A DNA stretch of 64,000 nt. Origin: Cardinalis cardinalis (taxonomy: Eukaryota > Chordata > Aves > Passeriformes > Cardinalidae). Numbering within the stretch: position 1 is the stretch's first letter; the number at the start of each line of letters is the position of its first letter. Location of the stretch: the NCBI GenBank assembly GCA_014549065.1, contig JACDOX010000023.1, positions 1,281,835-1,345,834 of the forward strand, read 5' to 3'. A program made the translations under genes and the position numbers. Below the pieces are notes generated by a model. The model had not been told where the DNA came from. It did no database searches and saw nothing but the letters and a program-made list of their open reading frames with translations. Shown piece after piece: positions 11,304 through 22,520 of this stretch.

Positions 11304-11328
11304 CTTTATATGGGCCGCGTTTATATGG
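11304..11328 (+). promoter_or_regulatory. ZFP36L2: Core promoter: two CArG/TATA-like boxes
   Basis: CTTTATATGG (11304-11313) and GTTTATATGG (11319-11328) are two related boxes 15 bases apart in otherwise GC-rich DNA. Each is one base from a CArG box (CC, six A/T, GG), the SRF site, and each contains TATAT able to serve as a TATA box. Placing the start about 30 bases after the second gives a start near 11355 and a 5' UTR near 185 bases. ZFP36-family genes are classic serum-induced early genes, which fits SRF control. Confidence 0.6.
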
Positions 11329-11539
11329 GAGAGGCCGAGTTCCCGCAGTTCGCCCGCTGCTGTGCAGCCGCCGTCGCCGTCTCGGCCCGGCACCCGCCGT
11401 CCCGCCGGGAAGGAGTCGGGACCGTTTCGGATCTCAAGCAGACGGCCCTCTCCCATTTAGTCGTGGCTTTTCCAAACCCTCCGAGAAGAGCGGGATCTTT
11501 CGGTCCTTCCTGTATATCCGACCATTACAGGATCTAGAA

Positions 11540-13531
11540 ATGTCGACGACACTTTTATCTGCCTTCTACGACATTGACTTCTTGTGCAAGGTAGGGAAGA
11601 GCGCGTTTGGCGGGGCGGGACACGATGTGCCGCTGCCGCCATGTGCAGAGCGGCGCTCCGGGCTACCGGGGCAGCGCGGCGGGCGGGAGGCCCGTGCCGG
11701 GCCGGGCTCTGCGGGCGGGTCACGAACTGACAGCCGGCCGGGGACAGCGGCTGACGCAAGGCTGCGAGCCCCGGAATACTGCCCCATGGCCTCCTGGCGG
11801 CCGCGTTCGGGGCGGGCTGGTCCTGCAGCCGCGGGGGAGCCGGGCTGCCCTGCAGCCCCTGCCCGCATGTTGCGCTGCTAGGAGGAACTTTTGAAAAAAG
11901 TTGCAAATGCAGCAGAGCTGGCGCGGGGGCTTCTCCCCGGCGCTGTGCTGCCCCGCCAGGGCTACCGGCAGACCCGCTTTGTGGGGGGGCCCGGCGGCGC
12001 GACCCCCGCCTCGACTCCCGCGGCGGTGGGGAGCCGTGGCCGAGAGCAGGCGGTCACCCGCAACACCCTCTCTCTCTCCCGCTGTCTCCCCCACCCCCTC
12101 TCCCCGCCCCGGCAGACGGAGAAGTCCCTGACCAACCTCAGCAGCATGCTGGACAAGAAAGCCGTGGGGACCCCGGTGACCCCTCCCAGCTCCAGCTTCG
12201 CGCCGGGCTTCCTGCGGCGGCACTCGACCAGCAACCTGACGGCGCTGGCCGGCGGCTCCAAGTTCCCCAGCCCTACCGGCTCCAGCTCTTCTTCCACATC
12301 CTCCTCGTCATCGTCGTCCTCCTCCTCCTCCTCGTTCGGCAGTCTGAAGGAGACGGGCTCCGGCGGAGGCGGCGGCAGCAGCAGCCCCACGGCCCTGCTC
12401 AACAAGGAGAACAAGTTCCGGGACCGCTCCTTCAGCGAGAACGGCGAGCGCAGCCAGCACCTCATGCAGCAGCTTCAGCAGCAGCAGCAGGCGGCCGGCA
12501 AGGGGAGCGGCTCCGGCGGCGGCGGCGGCGCCCCCATCAACTCGACACGCTACAAGACGGAGCTGTGCCGCCCCTTCGAGGAGAGCGGCGCCTGCAAGTA
12601 CGGCGAGAAGTGCCAGTTCGCTCACGGCTTCCACGAGCTGCGCAGCCTCACCCGCCACCCCAAGTACAAGACCGAGCTCTGCCGCACCTTCCACACCATC
12701 GGCTTCTGCCCCTACGGCCCGCGCTGCCACTTCATCCACAACGCCGACGAGCGCCGCCCGGCGCCCGGCGGGGGCACGGCCGCCCCTCCGCCCGCCGCCG
12801 CGGCCGGGCCGCACCACCACCCGCACCACGCGGCCCCGCACCCCGCNGGCAGCACCGGCGACCTCCGCGCCTTCGCCCCCCGCGAGCACCCGCTGGGCGG
12901 CGGCGGCTTCGGGCACCCGCGCGGCGGCGAGCGGCCCAAGCTGCACCACAGCCTGAGCTTTTCCGGCTTCTCCGCCCACCACCACCACCACCATCACCCC
13001 CCGCACCCCCACGGCACCGCCCCGCCGCCGCCGCCGCCGCCCGGGGGCCGCCTGGACGCCGCCCTGCTGGAGAGCCCCGGCGGTTCGCGCACGCCGCCGC
13101 CGCCCGCCTCCGCCTCCTACTGCGAGGAGCTGCTCTCGCCGCCCTGCGCCAACAACGCTTTCGCGTTCTCGGGGCAGGAGCTGGGCAGCCTCATCGCCCC
13201 CCTCGCCCTGCACACCCAGAACTTCGCCGCNGCCGCGGCCGCGGCCGCGGCCGCCGCCGCCTATTACCGCTGCCAGCAGCAGCCGCCGCCGCCCGGCGGG
13301 GCCTGCCCGCCGCCCCCCGCCTCGCCGCCCTTCAGCTTCCAGCCCCTCCGCCGCCTCTCCGAGTCCCCCGTCTTCGACGCGCCGCCCAGCCCGCCGGACT
13401 CGCTCTCCGACCGGGAGAGTTACCTGAGCGGCTCCCTCAGCTCCGGCTCCCTCAGCGGCTCCGAGTCGCCCAGCCTGGACTCGGGCCGCCGCCTGCCCAT
13501 CTTCAGCCGCCTCTCCATCTCCGACGACTGA
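11540..13531 (+). CDS. ZFP36L2: ZFP36L2, tandem CCCH zinc-finger mRNA-decay protein
   Basis: Complete two-exon gene joining 11540-11590 and 12116-13531, 488 residues (human about 494). Exon 1 encodes MSTTLLSAFYDIDFLCK, the family N-terminus; exon 2 resumes TEKSLTNLSSMLDKKAVG, which favours ZFP36L2 over its paralogues. The two zinc fingers have the C-X8-C-X5-C-X3-H pattern: C168, C177, C183, H187, then C206, C215, C221, H225, each led by a (R/K)YKTELC motif and separated by 18 residues. They bind UAUUUAU-type AU-rich elements in mRNA. The C-terminal 14 residues (475-488, RRLPIFSRLSISDD) form the conserved CNOT1-binding tail that recruits the CCR4-NOT deadenylase. RSFSEN near 121-126 is a likely 14-3-3 phosphosite. 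Low-complexity runs are Ser 73-90 (one Thr), a Gln-rich run just before the fingers, seven His at 305-311 and twelve Ala at 388-399. Ns at 12847 and 13231 are third codon positions of GCN, so both are Ala. The stop is TGA at 13529-13531. Confidence 0.97.
11591..12115 (+). other. ZFP36L2: ZFP36L2 intron
   Basis: The single intron, 525 bases, GC-rich, with a GTAGGG donor and a long C/T tract before the CGGCAG acceptor. It sits directly after residue 17 on a codon boundary, the conserved position in the TIS11/ZFP36 family. The open frame that runs through its second half is not coding. Confidence 0.93.
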
Positions 13532-13644
13532 GGGAGGACGGGGCAGCGGCCGGGGGGGCCCCGCGGCGGCCCTGCAAGTAAGTTACCGAACGAAGAAAGC
13601 GAAACCTCTCCTTCCTCTCTATTTTTGGTTGGTTTTATTTTATA

Positions 13645-13664
13645 TATCTATCTATCTATCTATC
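13645..13664. repeat. (TATC)5 microsatellite
   Basis: Five exact TATC units flanked by TA dinucleotides in the proximal ZFP36L2 3' UTR. Confidence 0.95.
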
Positions 13665-14006
13665 TATACACCGAGAGCTGAACAAAACGAGAAACAAAGC
13701 ATTTTGCAAAAGGGCAAATGACACGAACTGAACAAACCTATTTTTATAGAGAGACCTTGGAAGAAGGGGATTTTTGTTTCGGGGTTTTTTTGTTGTTGTC
13801 GTTTTTGGAGACAAGTTATGATACGCACCAGCAGCAGCCATTCCATCTGTGTTCGAAAAAAAATAACAAACAAAACAGCATTAGAAAAGACAGCACCAGA
13901 AAGCAACAAACAATCCGGGGAGCGCCGGTTCGCCAGCCCAGCTCCTCCAATCCTGCAGACACACAGAAAAAAAGTTACAAACTAGTTTGTCTTTCAATCC
14001 AGTTCA

Positions 14007-14012
14007 AATAAA
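14007..14012 (+). terminator. ZFP36L2: Possible proximal polyadenylation signal of ZFP36L2
   Basis: AATAAA followed by A-rich sequence about 480 bases after the stop. A short GC/T-rich downstream element is not obvious, so use is uncertain. A short isoform from this site would lack the AU-rich and Pumilio elements. Confidence 0.3.
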
Positions 14013-14365
14013 AACACAGAACATACTAAACCTATAAGCTTTTTTTTTTAGGAAAAAAAAAAAGAAAAATCCAACATCCTGCCAAGAATATGCCTTGATA
14101 ACAACCTTCTTTTTTTATATATATCTATATATTATTATTATAACAAATGCTAAAACCTTCATTCCAAAGTTTAATATTGGTTCCATTGCCACCACTTAGT
14201 GGATGTTTGGCTTTTAGAACAATTTTTGTTGTTGCTTTATTTGGAAGCACTCAACTGAGTTTAGTTTGTAATTGTTGGAGAATAACTGCTGATTTTTTAA
14301 ATTTTTTTTTAGCTGTTTGAGTTGATTGCATGTATGAGTCACTGCACACAACTCAATATGAAACT

Positions 14366-14381
14366 ATTTAACTTATTTATT
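14366..14381 (+). promoter_or_regulatory. ZFP36L2: AU-rich element with UUAUUUAUU nonamer
   Basis: ATTTA at 14366-14370 is followed by TTATTTATT at 14373-14381, the optimal nonamer bound by ZFP36-family zinc fingers. Its place in the ZFP36L2 3' UTR suggests feedback on its own mRNA. Confidence 0.7.
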
Positions 14382-14420
14382 ATCTTGTGAAAAGTATACA
14401 TTGGTAATTTGTTCATACTG

Positions 14421-14427
14421 TATTTAT
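14421..14427 (+). promoter_or_regulatory. ZFP36L2: AU-rich element (UAUUUAU)
   Basis: TATTTAT, the minimal heptamer bound by CCCH proteins of this family, 40 bases after the stronger nonamer. Confidence 0.55.
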
Positions 14428-14606
14428 CGGGTATGATGAAAAGCAATAGATATATATTCTTTTATTATGTTAAATTATGATTTTCATTATTAATCGGCAA
14501 AATGTGGAGTGTGTTCTTTTCACAGTAATATATGCCTTTTTGTAACTTTCACTTGGTTATTTTATTGTAAATGAGTAAAATTCTTAATTTAAGAGATGGT
14601 ATGTAA

Positions 14607-14615
14607 TATTTATTT
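14607..14615 (+). promoter_or_regulatory. ZFP36L2: AU-rich element (UAUUUAUUU)
   Basis: TATTTATTT in the middle of the 3' UTR matches the core recognition sequence of the gene's own product. It is the third such element in about 250 bases. Confidence 0.6.
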
Positions 14616-15229
14616 CATTAATTTCTTTCTTTGTTTACGTAAATCTGAAAGATTGCATGGTTTCTTTATAGAAATCGGTCTCGATGCTGTGGAAGTAGTT
14701 TGCGGAATTTCTATGGGTTTTTTTTTAGAATGTAAATGGTTGTAGCCCGTCCGAGTTGAAAAACGAGAGAAAAAAAAAAAGACTGACTTAGCAATCAGAC
14801 TTCAAAGTGGCAAATCTAATTCAGACTTGTTAAAAATAACCAAAAAGTATTTTTGTTGCCTAACTCCACGAATCACACTGTGATATAGTCTCAAAGTATG
14901 TAGCAATAATTGGGGGTCCCAGTATTATGTCTCACAGTGCCTTCTTGAGGGTCCACGCTTGCCTTAAATATCTCTCAACCAAATAAGTATTTTTCCTAAT
15001 GCTTGAGATAATTTGAATGTAGGGATGGGTTTTAAGTACAGCAAAATTTCGCCACTCTATTTTATAAGAACAGAGGCCATCTTTGGATCTGAAACTTTCT
15101 ATAATACAGGAACATATCTTGTTTATTGAATTCCAAAACNTGTAATTTTTTTTTTCCTTATGTAGAAAGTTGGGAGTTTTCCAAAAGTTTCCTGGACGGT
15201 GGATGAATGAGCAGTAGCTTAGTTTTGTT

Positions 15230-15237
15230 TGTACATA
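15230..15237 (+). promoter_or_regulatory. ZFP36L2: Pumilio response element
   Basis: TGTACATA is an exact match to the PUM1/2 consensus UGUANAUA, about 170 bases before the polyadenylation signal. Binding is inferred. Confidence 0.5.
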
Positions 15238-15406
15238 GGTACAGATTGAGCACTATGTACTCTTTTGGACTACTTTAACAGAAGTATGTTTTGAATGTAA
15301 CTAAAGGATAAGTCAACTTGAGTTGTAATATATTTTTCGGGAGTCAGTTCACTACAGATTATGTGAGACTGTAAACTTTGTACTGTAAATGTTTTGTAGT
15401 TCTCCC

Positions 15407-15412
15407 AATAAA
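15407..15412 (+). terminator. ZFP36L2: ZFP36L2 polyadenylation signal
   Basis: AATAAA followed by a short T-run and an A-run at 15421-15430. It comes after about 1.9 kb of AT-rich 3' UTR. Sequence character changes just beyond it. Confidence 0.8.
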
Positions 15413-15425
15413 ATTTTTTGGAAAA

Positions 15426-18400
15426 AAAAAATCAACAACCCCAGTAACCCTTCAAAGTGCTGAAGCNCTGGCTGCTAGGCAGGAGTGTTTCTTGCTGAAC
15501 TCCACCACCCCCAATCACAGATATGTCTAGCTACAGATTAACCAGTTTGCACTGCCTCTCCAGGCCGCTCCTGCGGCCCTCGCTGGTCCCTGGCCAAAGT
15601 TAATAAACGCTTCCAGAAGGTTCGGGAATGTCAGCGGTGTACTGTATCCTGCTTTGCTTTGCTTTTCTCTTTTTCCTTTTTTTTNNCNNNANTTTTTTTT
15701 NNAATTATTATTTTTAAGAGGATGGAGAATCAAACCTCTGCTGCTTCTAGTGTAACAGCTGGAGTGGAAAAATCTAGCAGTGGCATTTATCAGTCACATT
15801 GCTTATGGGGCTATGTGAATGTGCCATTAGCCTTCCTGCCTTGTTTGGGGTAAGGAGGAAATGGCAGTTTGGGTAATAAAAAGCCATAATTAAGGTTTAC
15901 CCTTTGTCCCAAAAGCTTTGTTCCTCTTCACTCACAGGAATGCGGACTTCTGCCTCAATGCTCCCATCACCCAGCTGAGGGCATATCTGTGTAATCGGGC
16001 TAGCATTAAATGTGCTAATCAGTTTTCAGGGCTTGGGTTTTAAACAAATTACCTTTTCCAGGCTGTATTTATATAACTAAATACTTGGCAGCCTGGGGAC
16101 TGTGTGAGTATTAATACTGGAAGAATTTTAGCTAATATCTCCACAGTTTGGCACCCTATCCCAATCAGTCCCTTAAACTTTTAAGTCACAATATCTACCA
16201 GCTTATTTTTGTTCTTTTGTCATACTAATAATAAATGTTGTTAACATTATGGCATTTCTGCGCTGCCTGGGCTGCCACAGCACTTTCTATAAATACAAGA
16301 TAGAATGTAATACCAGTGCCATATGTTTGTGTAACAAACCTTGGACTGACACTTAGTTTAAAATTAAAACAAACGTAAGCAATGTATGACAACACAGTCC
16401 AGCTACAGCAATCGCCTTTTTTTTAATGGATCCAGTCTGATATTTTGGCTCAGAATTGCTCCCTTTGGCTCCCAGACTGATTTCTGATGAAACTTCTTTT
16501 TGTTGCTGTCTGCACAGTGGCACTGAGCTCTGGTGGGTCCTTCCCCAGGCATCCCTGGTACAGATGCTTTGGCTGCAAGGAGCAGGCCCATGCCAGTGTT
16601 TTGGAGGAACAGAGAGTGGCTGTTGGTTTGACCGGTGTCTAAGCTGATGTCTTAACTCANTTTTGGGGTTTTGAGATTAATTTTCACACTAGAACTGCTT
16701 ATATAAGGAGCACATGCCTCATTTAATTTCAGATTTTCTTTCTTCTTTAGGTACAGTTTTTGCTTCTCTCACTCACCCACCCATTTCCCTGAGCCTGCCT
16801 TTTCCTTGCCACGGTAGATAAGGACCTTATTTATTTTCTATATTTCCCTTNTCTGGGACAGCTGTACTCGCAACAGTGCAGTACTTCCATCTTCCCTGTG
16901 GTTTTCTGTTGGTTGAATGGGACCTTGGTGAGGNTGCTGGGCTTGGCTTTGGTGTCTCCTGGCTGGAAGAGGAGCTCTGGAAGCTTTAGAGCAGCTGCCC
17001 CACATGAATCACAGCCGTGCTGGTGTCAGTGCCAGTGTTCTGTGCGTTAAAGAGTTGCTGCCAGGACAGGAGGGGCGATGGCCCAGCGGTGTCTCCCAGC
17101 TGGCTGCTGGCATGCCAGTGTGTGGGGACAGCTGGGCNGGAGCCGCTCTGTGCCCCAGTGACACTCTGTGCTGCACCCTGCTCTGTGTGTGTCCCAGAGG
17201 GTGCTGCTGCCTGGCCCCTCGCAGTTCCGCTGTTCAGAAACCCAGGAGTCCTTGAGCTGGGAAGATAAAGCGTCTGTTTCTTGTGCTGCACAATCAAGTG
17301 TTAACCTTTAAACTGGTGACTTATGTTGTTGACTTAAGCAAATGTTCTCTTGCTTTCATTTCAAANTTCGGCAAAGCGTGTAAAGCTGGTCAGGCCATTC
17401 AGAACTTTCTGATACATTGCAATAAATCGATAAATACTGTGTAAAAAATAAACTGGTTTTTTTTTCAAGAGCTTTGTGTTAAGAAGGAACTCTGAGGTTT
17501 CTGCTATTGCCCATCAGAGTTGTGACAGCTCTCTTAATCACTGGAGCACTTAAAATTACTTTAAAAGTCCGGAAAATGGGGCCTTTACTAATCATTGGTT
17601 AGGATTGAGGCTTGCATGCTTGTTTTATTTTATAGTCTGAAAGGAATTGTGTCAGAGTCTTANACTGGTAGAAATGGATGCAATGGTATAGGTCTCGAAA
17701 GAGGGTTTGATTTAAAATGGTTTGGTATGATCATGAGGGGATTTTCAAATTTATTGAATTAGTAGTTTTGATTTTTTTATTCCCTAATCCTCTCAGCTTC
17801 TTGGGGCCTTTTTATTTGTTTGGCTTTTCTCAGCTTGCCTGTGACAGGTATAGTGGTGTGCTGTGACTCCTGTTGAGTGGAGGGATTGCACACCACCAAA
17901 CACACTCCCAGCAGAGTGCCATGGAGCAGGGGGATGCTGCTCCTCCCCAGCTGCATCCTGGCTGAAGCATGGGCTGATTGCACTGTATGCCCAGGGTTCC
18001 CTTCATTTCAGCTGTAGAGCCTGGGGTGCAGAATGGGCTGTGTCACTGTGTCACTCGTCCACAAGGGCAGTGGCCGCGGGAGGAGCTGATAGGCTGCTGG
18101 CTGCTCTCTGCTGTACTGCTGAATGCAGAAGGCAGCAAACAAGGGGTTAAGTACACAGGTGGGAGGGGAGCCCTTCTCCGGAGCATCATTTAAATATCCA
18201 GTGCAATTCCACATTACTTTGAAAAAGAAATTATTGCCCTCCTTCCATTTACTGCCCCCACCCCATCCCATCATTNGGTGTGCAGCTGTGAGTTTTTCAA
18301 NGAAAGGGTGCATTTGACAATCTCGTTTTCAAAGAACGCCTGAGATTTTAGTTATGTTTATGACCAAAATGTGCTTTTATTTTTTTCCTTTTGCTACTAT

Positions 18401-21400
18401 AGCATTAAAGCTAAAGGACTTCCACTATATATTTTTAACAGTGTGGTCCAGCTCTTCTTGCTGGCCTTGAGTGTGAATATTATTTGAAGGAGCTTCAGGC
18501 AGTGGTGCTCTGTCATTAATAAGATAGGACATTTCAGGTTTTGCCTNCTGAGCCTACAGACCTCGGCAGCACATGAACTCTGGAAACTGAAACTAAATTT
18601 TCTGACCCTTCAGCTTAAACTCAGATCCTCAGAGTTTTAAGGTGAAGATACTGGGCTTCTTGCTTTATTGCATCTGAAATACAATTACCTCTTCCCTTTG
18701 CCAAGTGTGCAGCAGGTTGGTGCCAGCCCAGAGAGGGGCAGGAATATCCTGAATGACCACAGCCAGAGACCCGAGTGCTCATCTGCCGAAGAAGTAAGTG
18801 AAGGACTGGGATGAAAGTTGCTTACTCAAGGTGATGTAGCAGTTCCTCCACTCTGCTCCTCCCTGGCCCTTTCTGACCCATTCCCTGAGCCAGCTCAGGC
18901 TGCTCTGGGAGAGCATCCTGGCACCCTGCTCACACCACATGGCCCAGGGTGGGTGGGTGCTCTGTCCACTGCCACCAGAAGGTCCCCTTGCCCCCAGCCA
19001 GCTCTCTTGCTTGCCACACTTGCCTGGGTGTTGATGCATTTTATTAACCAGGCAGAAAAAAACCTGGTGTTTTCTCCTGGAGTGGAGTTGAAGTGGGTCA
19101 GTCAGGCATCTGATCATTTTCAGAGCTAGTGCAAGGGAGGAAGAGGAAGAGCCTCACATCCTGGACAGAGGCAGGAGTGATGGAATGGAGGACAGGGTGT
19201 CTCCCCACCAAGCTGCTAGAAGATTGGTTTATTCCTCCTCCTGTGTAGATTTGTTTTGTTTGAAGAAACATTGTTTCCTCACAGTTCTTTGGGAAATTCT
19301 CAGTGTGCCCATGTTAGAACTGCTTTTTTATATTGGTGATTATAAATCACTCACAGGAACCTTTAGTACTTCTTGTGCCATTTGAACACACACCAGCATT
19401 TAAGGGAAGGCTCATTTCAACACAGAGTTTAATTAATGATTAATGTGACTGTATCCCTGAATGGTTTGGTTTACTGGAAATCAAGCAATGGTGATATGGC
19501 AAAACACAGCATCTTCTGAGAAGTTCTCAGTGTTAAGGAAACACTTGTTATCAGCTGACATAGATTTAGCAGGTTGTGTGAGTTTCGTACTAAAGAACGT
19601 TGGTTTATAGGTCTAATTCCTTTATTAAAATTAGTTTAATATTGGAGAGGAGGGTGGAGGAATGAGATTCCTCCCTTAAGGTCTAGAGGGCCTTGTTTCT
19701 AAAAAGAATTTTTTTGTTTCAGAGCTTAGTCAAATTTATATGAGTCATTTCATCTCTCCTTTCAAAGGGCTATAATGGATGTGTTAATGGAGGCATTTTG
19801 GGGTGAACCCTGCAAAATTTGCATTCCTCAGGAAACCAGGGAAAATTACCCTGGACAAATCTCCTCTCTGTTGCTGAAGAGGGATAGATGACATCTGCTG
19901 AGTAATTTCCATTCTGTGCACCATCTGAGAAGGAAATACAGGGTAATTCAAACCCCCTTTTTTCTACCATGGTTAATAACATAAACAGGGAGCTGGGCAT
20001 GCTGAAATCTAAATACAAGGGTCCTGTATCAATGGATTATTACTTTATCTTTTCTGAATGACGTCCACTTGAATACCTGGAATCATAATAGCTACTCAAG
20101 ATAAGAAATGGAAGGAAATTCAATAACAGTAAGAGGCCTGGTAACTTATGAGATCTTGATTAGCCTTCAACTGCACCTAAATGTTGGGAAAGGATTCCCT
20201 GTACTGTATGCAGAGGGAGCTGAATAGCATTGTGAAAACCATTGCCTCATTGTAGGGGAGCACAAACAACAGGCTTTTGTCATTATTTAGGCTTTCTTGT
20301 GTTCACTTATATATGTGAACCTTCTGAGTCTTCTGTGGATTAACATTTTTTGCCTTAATTTTGAATTGCTTTAAAATTGTGGCTTTGCTGGTGGAGGTGG
20401 CAGGTGGCTCTGGCCCCTGCAGTGATCTCAGAGCTCTGGCTGGCTGGGGCATGCAGGTACAGTGCTGAACCTCCTAAAAATCGTCAAATCTGAAATCGGG
20501 CTTCCTCTTCTTGGTAGGATCTGTACTCCTGCTGATGCCTTTGGGCAGTGGTTTACTTTTCCCATGGCTGAGGGAGCATGGGGAAGGAAGAAGAGGACTC
20601 TTGCCCTTCCAGCTGCCTGCCCTGGGAGTGTCCATGAGCTGGGCTGATCCCTTGCTGCTGCCCAGCAGTGTGGTGGGAAGGGTGGGCATCTGCTAAAAGG
20701 GAATGCCCAGATACCTCCTTCTTGGGCAGCAGAGCCCTGTGTCAGTTTGTGCCTGTCTTGTGCCTGCACCTGGATGAGGGCAAAATGTTCCTTGTGCTGG
20801 ATGCCACTTGGCTCTGTTGCAGAAGTGGCACAGCAGCACGCACAGGGAGGGTTCCAGCCAGAGTGCTGGCTCTGCTGCTGTGCTAAGAGGGCTGAACAGC
20901 ACAGTATAAATCTCAGGAGATGAATTCAGAGTTAACAAATACTTTTTCTAAAGGTCAGATTAGATGAGGAATGCAGTGATTTGCCAATCCAAATGAGCAC
21001 TAACTCAAAAAAGACAGGAATTTGTTTTCTGCTAGATTAGTGCTCTGATCTGGACTCATCCCATCGCCTTATGGCTGTGCAACAAAAGCAGGATGGAGGG
21101 CAGGAGTGCGTGAATTACGTGAGGCTCGGAGCTCTGCTTTCACCATCAAGGCAACTTTATATTGACTTGAAATGCCTGTGAAACCACAGCCTAAGTTGTG
21201 TTCTGTGGGGCTGTTTCTTCACATGCACTTGAAATCCCAGGATTTATCAAATGATATCCACAGAACAGGGAGGCAGAGCATCGTGCAGTGAGCTGTGTTG
21301 AGCTTTCTAGAGCTGAACCTCAATATTTTACTTCAGTTTTGCTGTTCAGCATTTGGGCATGTGTGGATAGGGAGACTGGGGAAATGATGTCGAGGAAGGA

Positions 21401-22388
21401 GAATCCCAGAAACTTGGAAAAGCTGACTCCTTGGGAAATGGTACACAGCTTCGGTCAATGTAAACACCAAGTCATGACCTCTCCTGTTTACTCCAAATAT
21501 TTCTTATAGTAACCTGCATCTTAAAATAAAATTCAAGATGGAATTTAGAATTCATAGCACGAAAGTTGTGAGTAAACTGCTCACTACAAGAGCGTTGCAA
21601 AGCAAGTAATAAATGTCTCTTTTCGGGGGGTCTATCTCCATCTGCAAATATGAGGCAAGCCAAAATGTAAGGCTGTCATTTAAGGGTTGTTTCATTTGCA
21701 GTAGGTGTTTAATGATGACTGTGAACAAAGCACAGTGAATAGCTGCAATAATGGAACTCAATGACTTTCACAAATGAACAATCACAAAAAGTGAAAGGGA
21801 CGATGCACCTGAAATCTCCAGCTCTACAGAAAAAGGTAACAGCAGCTCATTAAAAAGTTTCTCCCTGATTTCCCATCCTACCGGAGATATGAGCACACAG
21901 TGAGGGACAAGTGTGAATTGGGTTCTTATGACTAAAACAAGTATGTCCCAAAAGTTCAGCGCCTGGGGAGTTAGTTGGACTTGGTGGAAGAAATCCTTAT
22001 TCTTAAAGCAATTACAGAAATGCAGCCTGACTGATGAGTACAACCTATAGTTGCAATAATGGTGAGAGATTTGGAAAGGAGTTCTTTCAAACCACTGGTA
22101 AATACCAGCTCTCAAAGAGGCAACTGGAGTACCATTGAGCACCATATATAATGAATGTACAGTGGTATATAGGTGTGTTAGTGGGTACTAAAATTCTGAT
22201 CTGGGAGCAGTTCCTTCTAGTTTAATAAAGAATAGATGCTGTTATGTTGGTAGGAACAAATAAAATGTGATAATTAAGAAATGGTTTCACTGTTAATAGC
22301 TGTAGAGATGGGCAATTTAGATGAGATTTACATATTTATTTCTTAAAATGCATGTTGCCAAAGCTTTTCAGAACAGAGAAGCATTTGT
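15426..22388. other. Intergenic, no gene recognised
   Basis: Start of the long desert downstream of ZFP36L2. A poly-T tract with scattered Ns lies at 15676-15702. Composition alternates between AT-rich and moderately GC-rich (for example 17000-17250 and 18800-19050). Short open frames have no coding signature. I see no RNA gene. Confidence 0.6.
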
Positions 22389-22520
22389 AGAATCACAGAG
22401 TAGTTTGGATTGAAAGGGTCCTTAAAGATCATGTCGTACTGCCTCCCTGCCAGGGGCAGGGACACCTTCCAGTAGACCAGGTTGCTCAGAGCCCTATCCC
22501 ACCTGGCCTTGAGCACTTCC
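22389..22520 (-). mobile_element. CR1 LINE 3'-end fragment
   Basis: About 130 bases read as the reverse complement of the avian CR1 3' end. Diagnostic blocks are AATCACAGAG, GGGTCCTTAAAGATCAT, CAGGGGCAGGGACACCTTCC, AGACCAGGTTGCTCAGAGCC and CTGGCCTTGAGCACTTCC. It is truncated at the 5' end, as most CR1 copies are, and has no coding part. Confidence 0.9.

Larger units (their letters stand above)
9560..13600. promoter_or_regulatory. ZFP36L2: Large CpG island covering ZFP36L2 promoter and gene body
   Basis: GC-rich and CpG-rich sequence spans about 4 kb, from 2 kb upstream of the ZFP36L2 start through the end of its coding region. A TGACGT half-CRE lies at 10255-10260. The many long open frames on both strands here are a by-product of few stop codons in GC-rich DNA. 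Islands of this size are usual for early-response and developmental regulatory genes. Confidence 0.75.
13532..15425 (+). other. ZFP36L2: ZFP36L2 3' untranslated region
   Basis: About 1.9 kb of AT-rich sequence after the stop, in sharp contrast to the GC-rich coding region. It carries several AUUUA-type elements, a Pumilio motif and a TATC microsatellite. It ends just after the AATAAA at 15407. An earlier AATAAA at 14007-14012 could give a short isoform. Confidence 0.85.

Noticed and set aside
9485..11460. Many long open frames on both strands upstream of ZFP36L2, up to 323 codons
   Set aside because: They overlap each other in several frames, have Arg/Gly/Pro/Ala-rich composition from GC-rich DNA, and lack splice or domain support. 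They lie in the promoter CpG island.
11891..12115. Upstream extension of the ZFP36L2 exon 2 open frame
   Set aside because: The frame is open through the intron by chance. The conserved N-terminus is in exon 1 and the acceptor at 12115 joins it in frame.
12308..13213. Minus-strand open frame of 301 codons opposite ZFP36L2
   Set aside because: It is the mirror of the real GC-rich exon, with Ala/Gly/Val-rich low complexity and no recognised domain.
12565..13581. Second plus-strand frame of 338 codons inside ZFP36L2 exon 2
   Set aside because: It is an Arg/Pro-rich shadow in another frame; the conserved zinc fingers are in the annotated frame only.
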